Source: Pedobacter agri PB92
GTDB taxonomy: Bacteria > Bacteroidota > Bacteroidia > Sphingobacteriales > Sphingobacteriaceae
Direction: 5' to 3'
NCBI RefSeq assembly: GCF_000258495.1
Contig: NZ_AJLG01000003.1
Location: 1-64,000 of the forward strand
Length of the DNA stretch: 64,000 nucleotides
Under the pieces are notes generated by a model. That model had not been told where the DNA came from. It ran no database searches and saw only the letters and a list, made by a program, of their open reading frames with translations. Position 1 is the stretch's first letter, and each line of letters starts with the position of its first letter. The translations under genes and the position numbers were made by a program. Of the stretch, positions 8,051-17,207 are shown one piece after another.

Positions 8051-9277
8051 ATGGCTACAGGATTACGCGAAGGAATGGCCGACATTGCTCGCCAGGGTTT
8101 ATTGCAAACTCAAGAGGCGACACTAGAAACCAGAAACAGGAAAAATAGCCTGAATATTGGAATACCAAAAGAAATTTCATTTCAAGAAAATAGAATTGCG
8201 CTAACCCCACTTTCGGTAGCATTATTGGTAAACAACGGACATAGAGTGGTTTTGGAAAGTGGTGCAGGAATAGCTGCTAACTTTTCCGATTCAGAGTATG
8301 CAGAGCAAGGTGCTAAAATCGCTTATGACAAAAAAGAGGTTTTCGATTCAGACATCCTGGTAAAAATAGCACCACCAATGCTGGAAGAAATTGAATTGAT
8401 GCATAAAGGCCAAACCTTAATTTCTTCACTTCAAACCGGAACATTGAAGCAAGATTATCTAAAAGCTTTGATGCAGAAAAAAATCAATGCTTTATGCTTT
8501 GAAAATCTGCGTGATGAAGGTAATGTGCTAAGTGTGGTGCGGGCAATGAGCGAAATTGTAGGTTCTACATCGATTCTGATTGCGGCAGAATATTTAAGTA
8601 ATGTGACTGGTGGAAAAGGTTTAATGTTAGGTGGCTTCACCGGTGTACCGCCTACAGAAATTGTAATTTTAGGAGCCGGAACAGTAGGAGAGTACGCCGC
8701 CAGAACCGCTTTGGCTCTGGGTGCTGAAGTAAAAGTTTTTGATAGCTCCATTTATCGTTTACGTCGTTTACAAAATAACCTTGGGAGTAGGGTTTTTACC
8801 TCAGTAATGCAGCCCATCGTTTTAAATAAAGCCATTGTTACCTGCGATGTAGTAATTGGTGCCATTCGTGCCAGCCATGGGCGTAGCCCGTGTGTGGTGA
8901 TGGAAGAGACTGTCGCCCGGATGAAACCGCATTCAGTGGTGATTGATGTGAGCATTGATCAGGGCGGTTGCTTCGAAACTTCAGAAGTAACCAATCATAC
9001 CAACCCCATTTTTAGAAAATACGATGTAATACATTATTGTGTGCCAAATATTGCATCTCGTGTTCCACGCACTGCATCGTATGCTTTGACCAATATTTTT
9101 GCGCCTATTTTACTAGATATTGGTGAATTTGGCGGTTTGATGAATATGGTTTGGAATAATCCGGGCATTCGTGAAGCCCTTTATATTTATCAAGGTAACT
9201 GTACCAATAAAGATCTGGCTGATATGTTTAATTTGCCATTTAAGGATTTGGAATTGTTAGTGGTTTCAAATCAGTAA
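8051..9277 (+). CDS. ald: alanine dehydrogenase
   Basis: A 408-residue NAD-dependent enzyme of the alanine dehydrogenase/PntA-type family, interconverting alanine and pyruvate plus ammonia. The N-domain shows IGIPKEISFQENRIALTP, the usual opening with the substrate-binding Arg/Lys, and the Rossmann fold has ILGAGTVGEYAA at about residues 205-216. VIDVSIDQGGCFETS and the late NIASRVPRTAS are family signatures. About 35 residues precede the normal alanine dehydrogenase N-terminus; such an extension is common in Bacteroidota copies. A weaker promoter-like TATCTTGA lies at 8012. Alanine rather than lysine or transhydrogenase function is inferred from overall pattern. Confidence 0.88.
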   Translation: MATGLREGMADIARQGLLQTQEATLETRNRKNSLNIGIPKEISFQENRIALTPLSVALLVNNGHRVVLESGAGIAANFSDSEYAEQGAKIAYDKKEVFDSDILVKIAPPMLEEIELMHKGQTLISSLQTGTLKQDYLKALMQKKINALCFENLRDEGNVLSVVRAMSEIVGSTSILIAAEYLSNVTGGKGLMLGGFTGVPPTEIVILGAGTVGEYAARTALALGAEVKVFDSSIYRLRRLQNNLGSRVFTSVMQPIVLNKAIVTCDVVIGAIRASHGRSPCVVMEETVARMKPHSVVIDVSIDQGGCFETSEVTNHTNPIFRKYDVIHYCVPNIASRVPRTASYALTNIFAPILLDIGEFGGLMNMVWNNPGIREALYIYQGNCTNKDLADMFNLPFKDLELLVVSNQ

Positions 9278-9284
9278 CGATATA

Positions 9285-9351
9285 GTCGTCATCGCGAGGC
9301 ACGAAGCAATCTCACAAGCAAATAGATTGCTTCGTGCCTCGCAATGACGAC
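9285..9351. repeat. 67-bp palindromic REP-like element
   Basis: Two 28-nt arms (9285-9312 and 9324-9351) are reverse complements at 27 of 28 positions around an 11-nt loop. The arm core contains GCGAGGCACGAAGCAATCT. The element fills the space between alanine dehydrogenase and the dipeptidase gene and would fold into a very stable hairpin in RNA or cruciform in DNA. It is not followed by a T-run. It looks like a REP/MITE-type intergenic repeat. A degraded relative may lie at 26995-27063. Confidence 0.8.
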
Positions 9352-9372
9352 CTAATTATAATATCCACCAAG

Positions 9373-10050
9373 ATGAAAATAAAATTTCTCCTATTCTTAC
9401 TATCCCTGTCTTTTTCTGCGCTAGCACAAAGCAACTCAGCATCAAAACTGGTTGTTATTAACTCTTATAACCAATATTTAGCTTCAGTAAAAACCAATCC
9501 AAATAATGAATTAGTGGAAATTAAGAAGGAAATTCCAAATATCAAGCTGGATATTCGCTACGCCACGAAGAATAATTTTATGAAACAGGTGATGTATAAA
9601 CAGGCTAGGGCGTTTGCCCGCCGTCCGGTAGTTGAATCACTGAAAAAAATTCAAGAGGAATTAAACAAAAAAGGCTACGGACTGAAGATTTTTGATGGTT
9701 ATCGACCGTATGCCATCACCGTAGAATTTTACAAAAAAGCAAGCGACAAGAATTTCGTGGCTAATCCGGCAAAAGGTTCTAAACACAATCGCGGTTGTGC
9801 AGTTGATTTGACATTGATTAATCTAAAAACGGGAAAAGAAGTAGCGATGGCAACACCGTACGATAGTTTTTCTGCTGCGGCTGCCGCCAGCTATGAGCCC
9901 GTAACTCCGGAGGTTAAAAAAAATCGTGAATTTTTAATCGCCACGATGAGAAAGTATAAAATGAATGTCCTTGATAATGAATGGTGGCATTATGATTTTT
10001 CTGGCTGGCAAAGTTACGATTTGATGGATATTCCGTTTGAAAAACTATAA
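9373..10050 (+). CDS. D-alanyl-D-alanine dipeptidase, VanX/DdpX type (peptidase M15D)
   Basis: A secreted zinc dipeptidase of 225 residues. A signal peptide (MKIKFLLFLLSLSFSALAQS) precedes the M15D domain. Zinc and catalytic residues are visible: SKHNRGCAVDLT with His138 and Asp144, and EWWHYDF with Glu203 and His206; the transition-state Arg is in FDGYRPY. Lone periplasmic VanX homologues usually recycle D-Ala-D-Ala from peptidoglycan rather than give vancomycin resistance, and no VanH/VanA genes are near. An upstream in-frame codon at 9334 lies inside the palindromic repeat, so the start at 9373 is preferred. Confidence 0.9.
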   Translation: MKIKFLLFLLSLSFSALAQSNSASKLVVINSYNQYLASVKTNPNNELVEIKKEIPNIKLDIRYATKNNFMKQVMYKQARAFARRPVVESLKKIQEELNKKGYGLKIFDGYRPYAITVEFYKKASDKNFVANPAKGSKHNRGCAVDLTLINLKTGKEVAMATPYDSFSAAAAASYEPVTPEVKKNREFLIATMRKYKMNVLDNEWWHYDFSGWQSYDLMDIPFEKL

Positions 10051-10117
10051 TGTAGTTGATCGGTTTGAATAATCGCCATTCATACAACAGGATGAGTTAA
10101 TTAGCTTACATTCTCAA

Positions 10118-10618
10118 CTAAAGATGGTGTGGTCTGCCAAACTGATCCTTTTTCACTTTCGCTTTATCATCTTTTACCGTCAATCGAAAAATATAATCGT
10201 AATCATCATCGGTAAGCATTTCCATTGGACGTTTTCCGCCAAAAGCCTCGATAATTTCTAGTACGGTATTAGAGTGGCCGGCAACAATTATGGTTTTACC
10301 AACGTAATTTTTCTTCACAGAATCAACCAATGATTTTGGGTCTTTGTAGTTAATTACTTTAGGAATGATGAGTGAATCTAGCGTTTGGTGTGTTCGTTTG
10401 TATGGTGTACTAAAGCCCACATCAAATTTTACTTTCTTCAAATAGATTGCTAAATCGGCAGCTCTGATTCTTCCTTCATCAGAAAGATTTGGATCTTTAT
10501 CTTCAGGGTTTGTTTTGTCTTTCTCCGCGTGGCGAACTACCCAAACTTCGGTGTTTTGCGCAAAAGCTGTTGTTGAGATTAGAAAACTTAGCGAAAAGAA
10601 TAAAATCAGTCGTTTCAT
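10118..10618 (-). CDS. secreted histidine phosphatase family protein (SixA/phosphoglycerate mutase-like)
   Basis: A 166-residue exported protein of the histidine phosphatase superfamily. A signal peptide (through TTAFAQ, about residue 21) leads into VWVVRHAEKDK, where His30 would be the phosphorylated nucleophile; the second catalytic histidine is in VAGHSNTV. LSDEGRIRAADLA and FSTPYKRTHQTLD are the other family blocks. With its export signal it should act in the periplasm, so it is unlikely to be a true SixA partner of a histidine kinase; the substrate is unknown. It is convergent with the dipeptidase gene and about 100 bp after the susD terminator. Confidence 0.87.
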   Translation of the reverse strand: MKRLILFFSLSFLISTTAFAQNTEVWVVRHAEKDKTNPEDKDPNLSDEGRIRAADLAIYLKKVKFDVGFSTPYKRTHQTLDSLIIPKVINYKDPKSLVDSVKKNYVGKTIIVAGHSNTVLEIIEAFGGKRPMEMLTDDDYDYIFRLTVKDDKAKVKKDQFGRPHHL

Positions 10619-10665
10619 TTTGTAAAGATTAAAAAAAATATTGTTAAACGAAGCTAAAATTGGGC

Positions 10666-10702
10666 AAAAGAAAACCGGTATCGCTTTTAAACGACACCGG
10701 TT
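10666..10702 (-). terminator. terminator after the susCD operon
   Basis: Read on the minus strand, AACCGGTGTCG and CGATACCGGTT form an 11-bp stem with one G-U pair and a short loop, followed by a T-rich tail. It begins about 20 nt after the susD stop. Confidence 0.75.
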
Positions 10703-10722
10703 AAGTTTTAATTTGCGCTTGC

Positions 10723-12102
10723 TTAATATCCTGTATTTTGCCAGCCAGATTTATTGTTTACGTTATCAATCTCCGCTTGTGGCACCGGGTAAATCGCTCT
10801 AAAAGCGGGGATGCCTGGAAAGATTGTCGGCATTTGACCAGTCCTTACAATATCAAACCACCGATCAGCTTCCAGCGCCAGTTCTAACCGGCGCTCCAAA
10901 TAAACTGCAGTTCTAAATTCAGCCTGGGTTGTTAAGGTTGCCGCCGTTTTGTTTGTTGCTGCAGCATTGGTCCGTACTGCATTCAATGCTCTAAATGCCT
11001 CCGTGTTTCCGTAAGCAACTTCATTTAATGCTTCAGCATACATTAGCAAAACATCCGCACAACGAATTATCGGAAAGTCGCCACTGATCTCAGTTGAATT
11101 AGAAACCGGGCTATTAAACTTTCCTGGGCGAGCGCCTGTACCTGTTGTGGCTACCAATGCCCTGCGGTTATCTGTAGTTTCAAAAATAGCCTGAGGAATA
11201 CTGATGGTGTTGGTATTGTTATTATTTCTATAACGGTTATCCTGGTTTACAGCCTCTTTAACTCCTCCATTTAAATATTGAACAGCAAAAATAACATCCT
11301 TACTGGTTTTCATGCCGCTTGGGAAGGTTGTGGTTTGCGGAACAACAGAAAGTACCGTGCCGGCGTAAATAGCAGTTGCAAGCGGCTGTAAGGTAGAAAC
11401 TACTAGGTCATATCTCTTTTGGTATAAATAAACCTTCGCCAATAATGCAGATGCGGCATAACTAGTTGCCCTTCCACGTTGCGCATCGGCCCATGAAACA
11501 GGTAACTTACTAACTGCATCAGTTAAATCGTTGATGATTTGCTGGTAGACCTGTGCAGAAGTTGCCCGAACATTCTCTCTGGCCTCAGCTGTTTTTTGAA
11601 CCGTTAAAACCAAAGGAACGTTGCCCCACAAACGCGTTAAATTAAAGTAACTTAAAGCACGTATAAATTTTGCCTGGCCAATGATCTGGTTTTTTGTTGC
11701 ATCGGCCATACTGATACCCGGAGCTCTATCGAGTACGATATTGCTGCGGTAAATCGCTTTATAATGTCCTTGCCAGGATGCTGCCAAAATGTTGTTGGCT
11801 GAAGTTTCTGAAAACACTTCAATGGAATTACGGACACCAGCTCCGGATCCCGGATCGTTGTCGGTAACATTATCTCCCCGGATTTCGCCTAAGGTAAGCA
11901 GGTTGTTTCCGTACAAACTATCTGTCTGCAAAGCATCATAACAGCTAACCAGGCCGCCTTGTAAGCCTTTTTCATCCACATAAAATGTATTTTCAGTGTA
12001 CGAATCAAGAGGCTTTAAATCTAAAAACTTTTTACAGGATGTAGCTGAAATAATTAAGCCGCCTGCTATGATTGGTATGATATATTTATTCATGATCTTC
12101 AT
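10723..12102 (-). CDS. SusD/RagB family outer-membrane lipoprotein
   Basis: Surface glycan- or nutrient-binding lipoprotein of 459 residues that forms the lid over its SusC channel. A type II signal ends in ISATSC, then KKFLDLKPLDSYTENTF, a typical SusD opening. TPR-like helices, AKFIRALSYFNLTRLWGNVPLV and the C-terminal ERRLELALEADRWFDIVRTG plus NKSGWQNTGY are family hallmarks. The ATG at 12102 is one base after the susC stop; an alternative ATG at 12093 gives a shorter, equally plausible signal peptide. The ligand is unknown. An oligosaccharide is inferred from the family and the nearby GH18 gene. Confidence 0.94.
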   Translation of the reverse strand: MKIMNKYIIPIIAGGLIISATSCKKFLDLKPLDSYTENTFYVDEKGLQGGLVSCYDALQTDSLYGNNLLTLGEIRGDNVTDNDPGSGAGVRNSIEVFSETSANNILAASWQGHYKAIYRSNIVLDRAPGISMADATKNQIIGQAKFIRALSYFNLTRLWGNVPLVLTVQKTAEARENVRATSAQVYQQIINDLTDAVSKLPVSWADAQRGRATSYAASALLAKVYLYQKRYDLVVSTLQPLATAIYAGTVLSVVPQTTTFPSGMKTSKDVIFAVQYLNGGVKEAVNQDNRYRNNNNTNTISIPQAIFETTDNRRALVATTGTGARPGKFNSPVSNSTEISGDFPIIRCADVLLMYAEALNEVAYGNTEAFRALNAVRTNAAATNKTAATLTTQAEFRTAVYLERRLELALEADRWFDIVRTGQMPTIFPGIPAFRAIYPVPQAEIDNVNNKSGWQNTGY

Positions 12103-12103
12103 T

Positions 12104-15100
12104 TTATAAAGTGATATTTAAACCGATTGAAGTTGTTTTAGCCGTTGGGTAAACGCCATAGTCTTCACCATTTGTAGTCGCGGCAGAGCGATTGGTAACT
12201 TCGGGATTGTAACCGGTATATTTGGTAAACGTAAATGGATTTTGCATAGAAACATATAATCGCACTTTGCTTAAAGACAGCTTTTTGATTAAATCTGTTG
12301 GGAAAGTGTAGCCTAATGCAATGTTGCGGATACGTAAATAAGAACCATCTTCTACATGCCAGGTTGAAGTTGTTCCGTTACTTCCTTTGGCTACACGATT
12401 TGCCCTCACATCTTGTCCGCTACCCGGATTGCTTTCAGAAACCCATCTATCCAAAGAGCTGATCATGTTATTCATGTTACCTTCTTTGTTGGCAAAATAC
12501 CTGCGGGAAAGATTAAGGATTTTGTTTCCGTAAACACCTTGCATCGAAACATTCAAATCAATGCCTTTATATTCTGCAGAAGTTGCAAAACCATAAGTGA
12601 ATTTTGGCAGGTAATTACCAACAATTTCGCGATCCTTGGTCAAATCAATTACGCCATCTCCATCAACATCTTTAAATTTAAAATCACCCGGTTTCGAAGT
12701 ATTCAAATCATAATTACCCTGAGTATCCAAATAATGAGGATAAGCGTTTACTTCTGCCTGATTAGCAAAAACCCCCAAAACAACAGGTAGGTAATATGAT
12801 CCAATTGGCTCCCCAACTCTGGTTAAAAAGTACGCATTGGCAACCGAACCTGTACTGATAATATCGGCATTGCCAGGTCCTAACTCAACAACTTTATTTT
12901 TGTTTTTAGAGAAGTTGGCACTTGCGGTCCATTTTACAGCTCCAAATTGTTGTTGCGTACCGAGGTTAATATCGATACCACGGTTATTTACTTTACCAAT
13001 GTTCTTCAATTCAGTAGAGAAACCTGTGGTTAAAGGCACCGGTACGTTTAGCAATAAATCAGTGGTGTTACTGTTGTAAGCATCAACCGATAAAGTTAAT
13101 TTATTGTTGAAGAATGCTGCATCGAAACCAACGTTCAATTGGGTTGTTTTCTCCCAGCTTAAATCATCATTTGGCTGCGCAAAAGGAGCTGCACCATTCA
13201 CAACGCCTGGCGTTCCACCGCCGAAAATGTACCCATAATTGGTCATGGCACCTTGAGCAAGGTAATTCGGAATATTAAAGTTACCGGTTTGACCTAAACT
13301 CGCCCTGATTTTTAAATCAGAAATTGCTTTAGCATCTTTCAAGAATTCTTCTTCTGATAATCTCCAACCCACAGAAGCTGATGGGAAATAACCCCATTTG
13401 TTGTTTGACCCAAACCTCGAAGATCCATCGGCCCTTACCGAACCGGTGAATAAATATTTGCTTTTATAGCTGTACTGAACCCTGGCAATACCCGAAGCTA
13501 AAGACCATTGTTGTCTGGTTGAAGTTCCATTCGTAACTAAACCAGCACTTAAGTATTCAATCTGATCACTGATAAAACCTCTGGTTGCTACGGCATAATT
13601 TCCACTCAGATCGTCTTTCTGGTTTGACCAACCTAATAAAGCGCTTAAATTATGATCGCCGAAAGTTTTTGTGTAATTTAAAGTATGTTCTAATAACCAG
13701 TTGGTTTCTCTTATTGTTCTAGAACTTGCCTGTGCATCAGATAGTGGATTTCCGGCTGTATTTGATAACGGAATAATTGATGGTCTGAATGTATCTTCCG
13801 CACTGCTGAAAATATCGACACCCAACTGAATTTTGTATTTCAGATCTTTGATGATTTCAGCCTCCACAAAGGTACTTCCTGTTAATCTGTTGGAGCCAAC
13901 ATCGTCTTTTTGCAACATGGCCAAAGCAACCGGGTTCCAGGCCTGTGTTTCACCATTACCTGTAATTGTCGAACCGTTTGGCAAAGTGGTTACTTGTCCG
14001 GGGCTCCAAGAGTTTTGTGCAAAACTGTAGCTTCCATCGGCATTGTAAACCGGCCAAAGTGGTGAATAATGTAGTGCCGACGCCACAATACCACCGGTGT
14101 TTAAGCCATTGGCATTTCCCGCGTTATACGCACCGTTTGCATTTAACCTTTTTTCTTTAATTAAAGATGGCGTAATATTCACACCATATCTGAAAATTCC
14201 TTTTTTACCATCCAGGTTAAGTCGGCCGCTGTATCGTTTAAAACCACTGTTTAAAATGATACCATCCTGATCAAAATATTCAAGTGAAGCATAATATTTC
14301 ATTGTTTCGCTTCCGCCTGCGGCAGAAATTGAATGGTTTTGAATTTTTGCTGTTCTAAAAATTTCATCCTGCCAATCAGTATTCGTTAAACCTTGCTGGC
14401 CATTTAAATAAGGAAGAATTTCCGTTGGTATCACGGCACTCGTATTGTTTCCAGAATTGACCAAACGCTGTGCGTTACTATCATTAATGTTGTAATTAAT
14501 GCGTGGTAAACCTGTTGCCGCGTTTCTTCTGTTAATCGCGTCCATTGCATCAGCATAGGTGTTGTTTCTTGATTCAAGAGTCATTTGTGCATACTGATAG
14601 GCATCCATCATATCAATTTTGTGCGCAAGGCTCTGCCAGCCGGTGTAACTGTTTACGCTGATGGCGGCCACCCCTGTTTTACCTTGTTTGGTGGTAATCA
14701 AAACCACCCCATTTGATCCACGTGAACCATAAATGGCAGCTGATGATGCATCTTTCAAAACCTCAATGGAAGCAATGTCATTGGTGTTAATGGTATTGAT
14801 GTTATCATTCGAGATCGGAACACCATCGATTACATACAGTGGATTCGAACCGGCAGTAATGGTACCAACGCCGCGTACTTTAATTGACAATGCACCTCCA
14901 GGGGTTCCTGATCCTTGCGAAACCTGAACACCGGCCATTTTACCGACCATCGCTTCTGCGGCATTATTTATCGGCTGGTTTTCTAAATCAGAAGCCTTAA
15001 TACTGGCAATTGCAGTGGTTACGTCTTTCTTTTTCTGACTACCATAACCCACCACCACAACATCGGTTAAAGATGATGCTGCCGGGTTAAGCTGAATCAG

Positions 15101-15415
15101 CAAAGTAGCTTGTTCGCCGGCTTTAAGTAAGTAATTTTCAATGGTTTTAGTGGTATAGCCAATAAAAGAAGCACTAATATTGTAGGGTACACCTGCAGAT
15201 AATCCGGTAATTTGGAATTTTCCATCGGGATTGACCATAATCCCTTTCTTCTCATTGGTTTTGGTATTAAGTAAAACGATGGAGGCACCAATTAGCGGGG
15301 CGCCGGTTTCATCTTTTACAATCCCTGTAATCTCTGATGTTTGAGCCCAGGCCGTTGCAGTTACTGATACAATCAGCAAACAAAGCAACAAGTGTTTTGT
15401 AAAGTTTCTAAGCAT
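12104..15415 (-). CDS. SusC/RagA family TonB-dependent outer-membrane receptor
   Basis: A 1103-residue beta-barrel importer powered by TonB. A signal peptide (to about residue 24, AWAQ) is followed by a CarboxypepD_reg-like domain (28-115), the DVVVVGYG segment near the TonB box, the plug (VRGVGTITAGSNPLYVIDGVP, with LKDASSAAIYGSRGSNGV) and the barrel ending in SIGLNITL. There is no STN/secretin-type signalling domain before the carboxypeptidase-like domain, although an ECF sigma/FecR pair sits directly upstream. It is followed one base later by susD. Substrate not determinable. Confidence 0.95.
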   Translation of the reverse strand: MLRNFTKHLLLCLLIVSVTATAWAQTSEITGIVKDETGAPLIGASIVLLNTKTNEKKGIMVNPDGKFQITGLSAGVPYNISASFIGYTTKTIENYLLKAGEQATLLIQLNPAASSLTDVVVVGYGSQKKKDVTTAIASIKASDLENQPINNAAEAMVGKMAGVQVSQGSGTPGGALSIKVRGVGTITAGSNPLYVIDGVPISNDNINTINTNDIASIEVLKDASSAAIYGSRGSNGVVLITTKQGKTGVAAISVNSYTGWQSLAHKIDMMDAYQYAQMTLESRNNTYADAMDAINRRNAATGLPRINYNINDSNAQRLVNSGNNTSAVIPTEILPYLNGQQGLTNTDWQDEIFRTAKIQNHSISAAGGSETMKYYASLEYFDQDGIILNSGFKRYSGRLNLDGKKGIFRYGVNITPSLIKEKRLNANGAYNAGNANGLNTGGIVASALHYSPLWPVYNADGSYSFAQNSWSPGQVTTLPNGSTITGNGETQAWNPVALAMLQKDDVGSNRLTGSTFVEAEIIKDLKYKIQLGVDIFSSAEDTFRPSIIPLSNTAGNPLSDAQASSRTIRETNWLLEHTLNYTKTFGDHNLSALLGWSNQKDDLSGNYAVATRGFISDQIEYLSAGLVTNGTSTRQQWSLASGIARVQYSYKSKYLFTGSVRADGSSRFGSNNKWGYFPSASVGWRLSEEEFLKDAKAISDLKIRASLGQTGNFNIPNYLAQGAMTNYGYIFGGGTPGVVNGAAPFAQPNDDLSWEKTTQLNVGFDAAFFNNKLTLSVDAYNSNTTDLLLNVPVPLTTGFSTELKNIGKVNNRGIDINLGTQQQFGAVKWTASANFSKNKNKVVELGPGNADIISTGSVANAYFLTRVGEPIGSYYLPVVLGVFANQAEVNAYPHYLDTQGNYDLNTSKPGDFKFKDVDGDGVIDLTKDREIVGNYLPKFTYGFATSAEYKGIDLNVSMQGVYGNKILNLSRRYFANKEGNMNNMISSLDRWVSESNPGSGQDVRANRVAKGSNGTTSTWHVEDGSYLRIRNIALGYTFPTDLIKKLSLSKVRLYVSMQNPFTFTKYTGYNPEVTNRSAATTNGEDYGVYPTAKTTSIGLNITL

Positions 15416-15506
15416 AGTACAATGATTAATTTGTTTGTTTTAGGCAATAGATTCCCCATACTACGTTTAATGGCAGCATAGTTCTTCAGGTAATGTTTGT
15501 TTGTTT

Positions 15507-16528
15507 TTATCTTTTAATTAAGTAACCCTCTGCTACTCTTTCCTTTGTTAGTTTGTTTAGTTCTGTTAGCTCGGTAAGTATTTGGTTTATAGTTTGGTTT
15601 AAGTTTACTGTTCCGGTAAAAGACATTGCTGAAAGATCATCGGCATTGAATATAATTTTGGTTTTGTAATGTTGTTCTAGTTTCACAAATACTGCTACAA
15701 GCGGAGCCTGGCTAAAAATTAATTCTGATTTGACTTCTTTCTCCGAGTGAATCTGATTCAAGGTTTCTACATTCAATTTGTTGTCCACCCTGTTAAACAC
15801 CAAAGCATTCCCTGGAAGCAGGATTTTGCTGAACATTGAATTTCTCCCTGCTGAATCAACATCTTTAACCCACACTTTTCCGGTATGGAGTTTTACGGTG
15901 ATGATTTTGCTTTTTTCATCGGCAACTATAGTAAACGATGTACCTAAGGCGGTTGTAGAAACACCCTTTGCATAAACCACAAAAGGATGCTTTTTATCTT
16001 TCTGCACATGAAAATAACTGGTGCCAGATAAAAACACCTCACGTTTTGCTGCTACAAAAGGAAGAGCATACGTTAGTTCTCCACCAGGATAAATTTTAAC
16101 AGTAGATTGATCAGGAAGGGTAAACTTTTGAATTTTATCAGTGAAATTGTTAATCGATTTAAAACTGATCTGGTTGACTTTGCTGGCCTTCTTTGGTATG
16201 AGCTTAGCAACCTTTTCTTTAAAGTCTGGCGTTCGAGAGGCATAAAAACCGATGCCTAGAAACACCAGAACTGCCGCCGCGATTGAGCAAATGGTAAGCC
16301 ATAAGTGTTTGTGTTTTTTGCGCAATGTTTGTTTTTTATAGCCTCAAACATTAAATCACTTCGCTCGTACGACATGGGGAAATCTTCTGCATCATCCCAC
16401 TCTTCTTTTTGCACAAAATGATCTGGCAACTCCTCAATTTCCCGCAAATAATTTTCCACCACCAGCTTTTCTTCAGGTGTACATTTATTCTTGAAATATT
16501 TATCTAACAGTTGATCAGAAACATTCAT
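15507..16528 (-). CDS. FecR-like anti-sigma factor, coding frame broken by a 1-nt shift
   Basis: Read as two frames. Frame A starts at 16528 (MNVSDQLLDKYF) with the cytoplasmic anti-sigma domain up to MFEAIKN. Frame B continues as HKHLWLTICSIAAAV (transmembrane helix) and a periplasmic FecR domain (LPDQSTVKIYPGGELTY; VFVKLEQHYKTKIIF), ending YLIKR. Joining them needs a -1 shift near 16313-16337. There the sequence has two A_AAA_AAC heptamers in phase with frame A (16337-16331 and 16319-16313). Either one A is missing (mutation or sequence error), or the ribosome shifts. The rejoined product would have normal FecR length. It would hold the sigma factor encoded upstream until a signal arrives. 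Confidence 0.85.
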
Positions 16529-16586
16529 ATTAAGTAATACGATTGATTTGACCAAAAACCCGTAATGAAGAAAAAATAAATTTGAT

Positions 16587-17135
16587 TTATTTCAAAAATC
16601 CCAAAAGGATAAAGAAATAGGCTATACCGGCATATCCGCTAAGTTGCTTTGTAGCTAAAGAAATGTGTTTTTCTACCGTTCGCGGAGATATGGAAAGTTT
16701 TTCTGCAATTTCTTTATATGAATAACCATGTAAGCGATTAAGCACAAAAACTTGTTTCCTGGTAGGAGGCAAACAACTCAAAACCATATCCAGTTCTTGT
16801 TTTGCCTCGTAAAGTTTTGATTCTGCTGCCGACGTTTCAAGCAAGTCACGGTGATAAATTTGAAGATTCCGGTTATCGTTTGCGATCTTTTTAAAATAAT
16901 CAAGAAGAGTGCTTTTGGCAATTTTAAAAAGCTGTACATCCAGCGGAAAATCTTCTGATAAGGTATGTTTAAACCGCCAAAGCTTGATAAATGCCAATTG
17001 GGTAAGTTCTTCAGCCTGGTTTGCGCAAGCTGTTTTCTTGAAAAAATAAGCGTAAACTTTCCTGTGCCATAGTTTAAAAACTATTTCAAAAGACAAATGA
17101 TCTCCTTCTATTATATTTTGGATATAGTTTGACAC
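16587..17135 (-). CDS. RNA polymerase ECF sigma factor
   Basis: A 182-residue group 4 sigma-70 factor. Region 2 is seen in FEIVFKLWHRKVYAYFFKK and AEELTQLAFIKLWRF, and region 4 in LPPTRKQVFVLNRLHGYSYKEIAEKLSISPRTVEKHI. The C-terminus is an unusual hydrophobic tail (YAGIAYFFILLGFLK), seen also in other Bacteroidota FecI-like factors. The start is GTG at 17135; a TGA lies three codons upstream. It should be held inactive by the FecR-like product 58 bp downstream and direct transcription of susCD. Confidence 0.93.
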   Translation of the reverse strand: MSNYIQNIIEGDHLSFEIVFKLWHRKVYAYFFKKTACANQAEELTQLAFIKLWRFKHTLSEDFPLDVQLFKIAKSTLLDYFKKIANDNRNLQIYHRDLLETSAAESKLYEAKQELDMVLSCLPPTRKQVFVLNRLHGYSYKEIAEKLSISPRTVEKHISLATKQLSGYAGIAYFFILLGFLK

Positions 17136-17142
17136 AATGGCT

Positions 17143-17150
17143 CAAAACTA
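17143..17150 (-). promoter_or_regulatory. candidate -7 element before the ECF sigma gene
   Basis: TAGTTTTG on the minus strand matches TAnnTTTG fully and ends 7 nt before the GTG start. No clear -33 TTTG is present, and a start this close would give a leaderless transcript. Confidence 0.3.
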
Positions 17151-17207
17151 CCTGGTTAGTGTTAGCTGGAAATAAATATAGTGTTAATTTATTCATTTGC
17201 TAATATT

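Noticed and set aside
9373-10050. Vancomycin resistance locus
   Set aside because: The VanX-type dipeptidase is alone; no VanH, VanA/B ligase or VanRS genes lie nearby, and a signal peptide points to periplasmic recycling.
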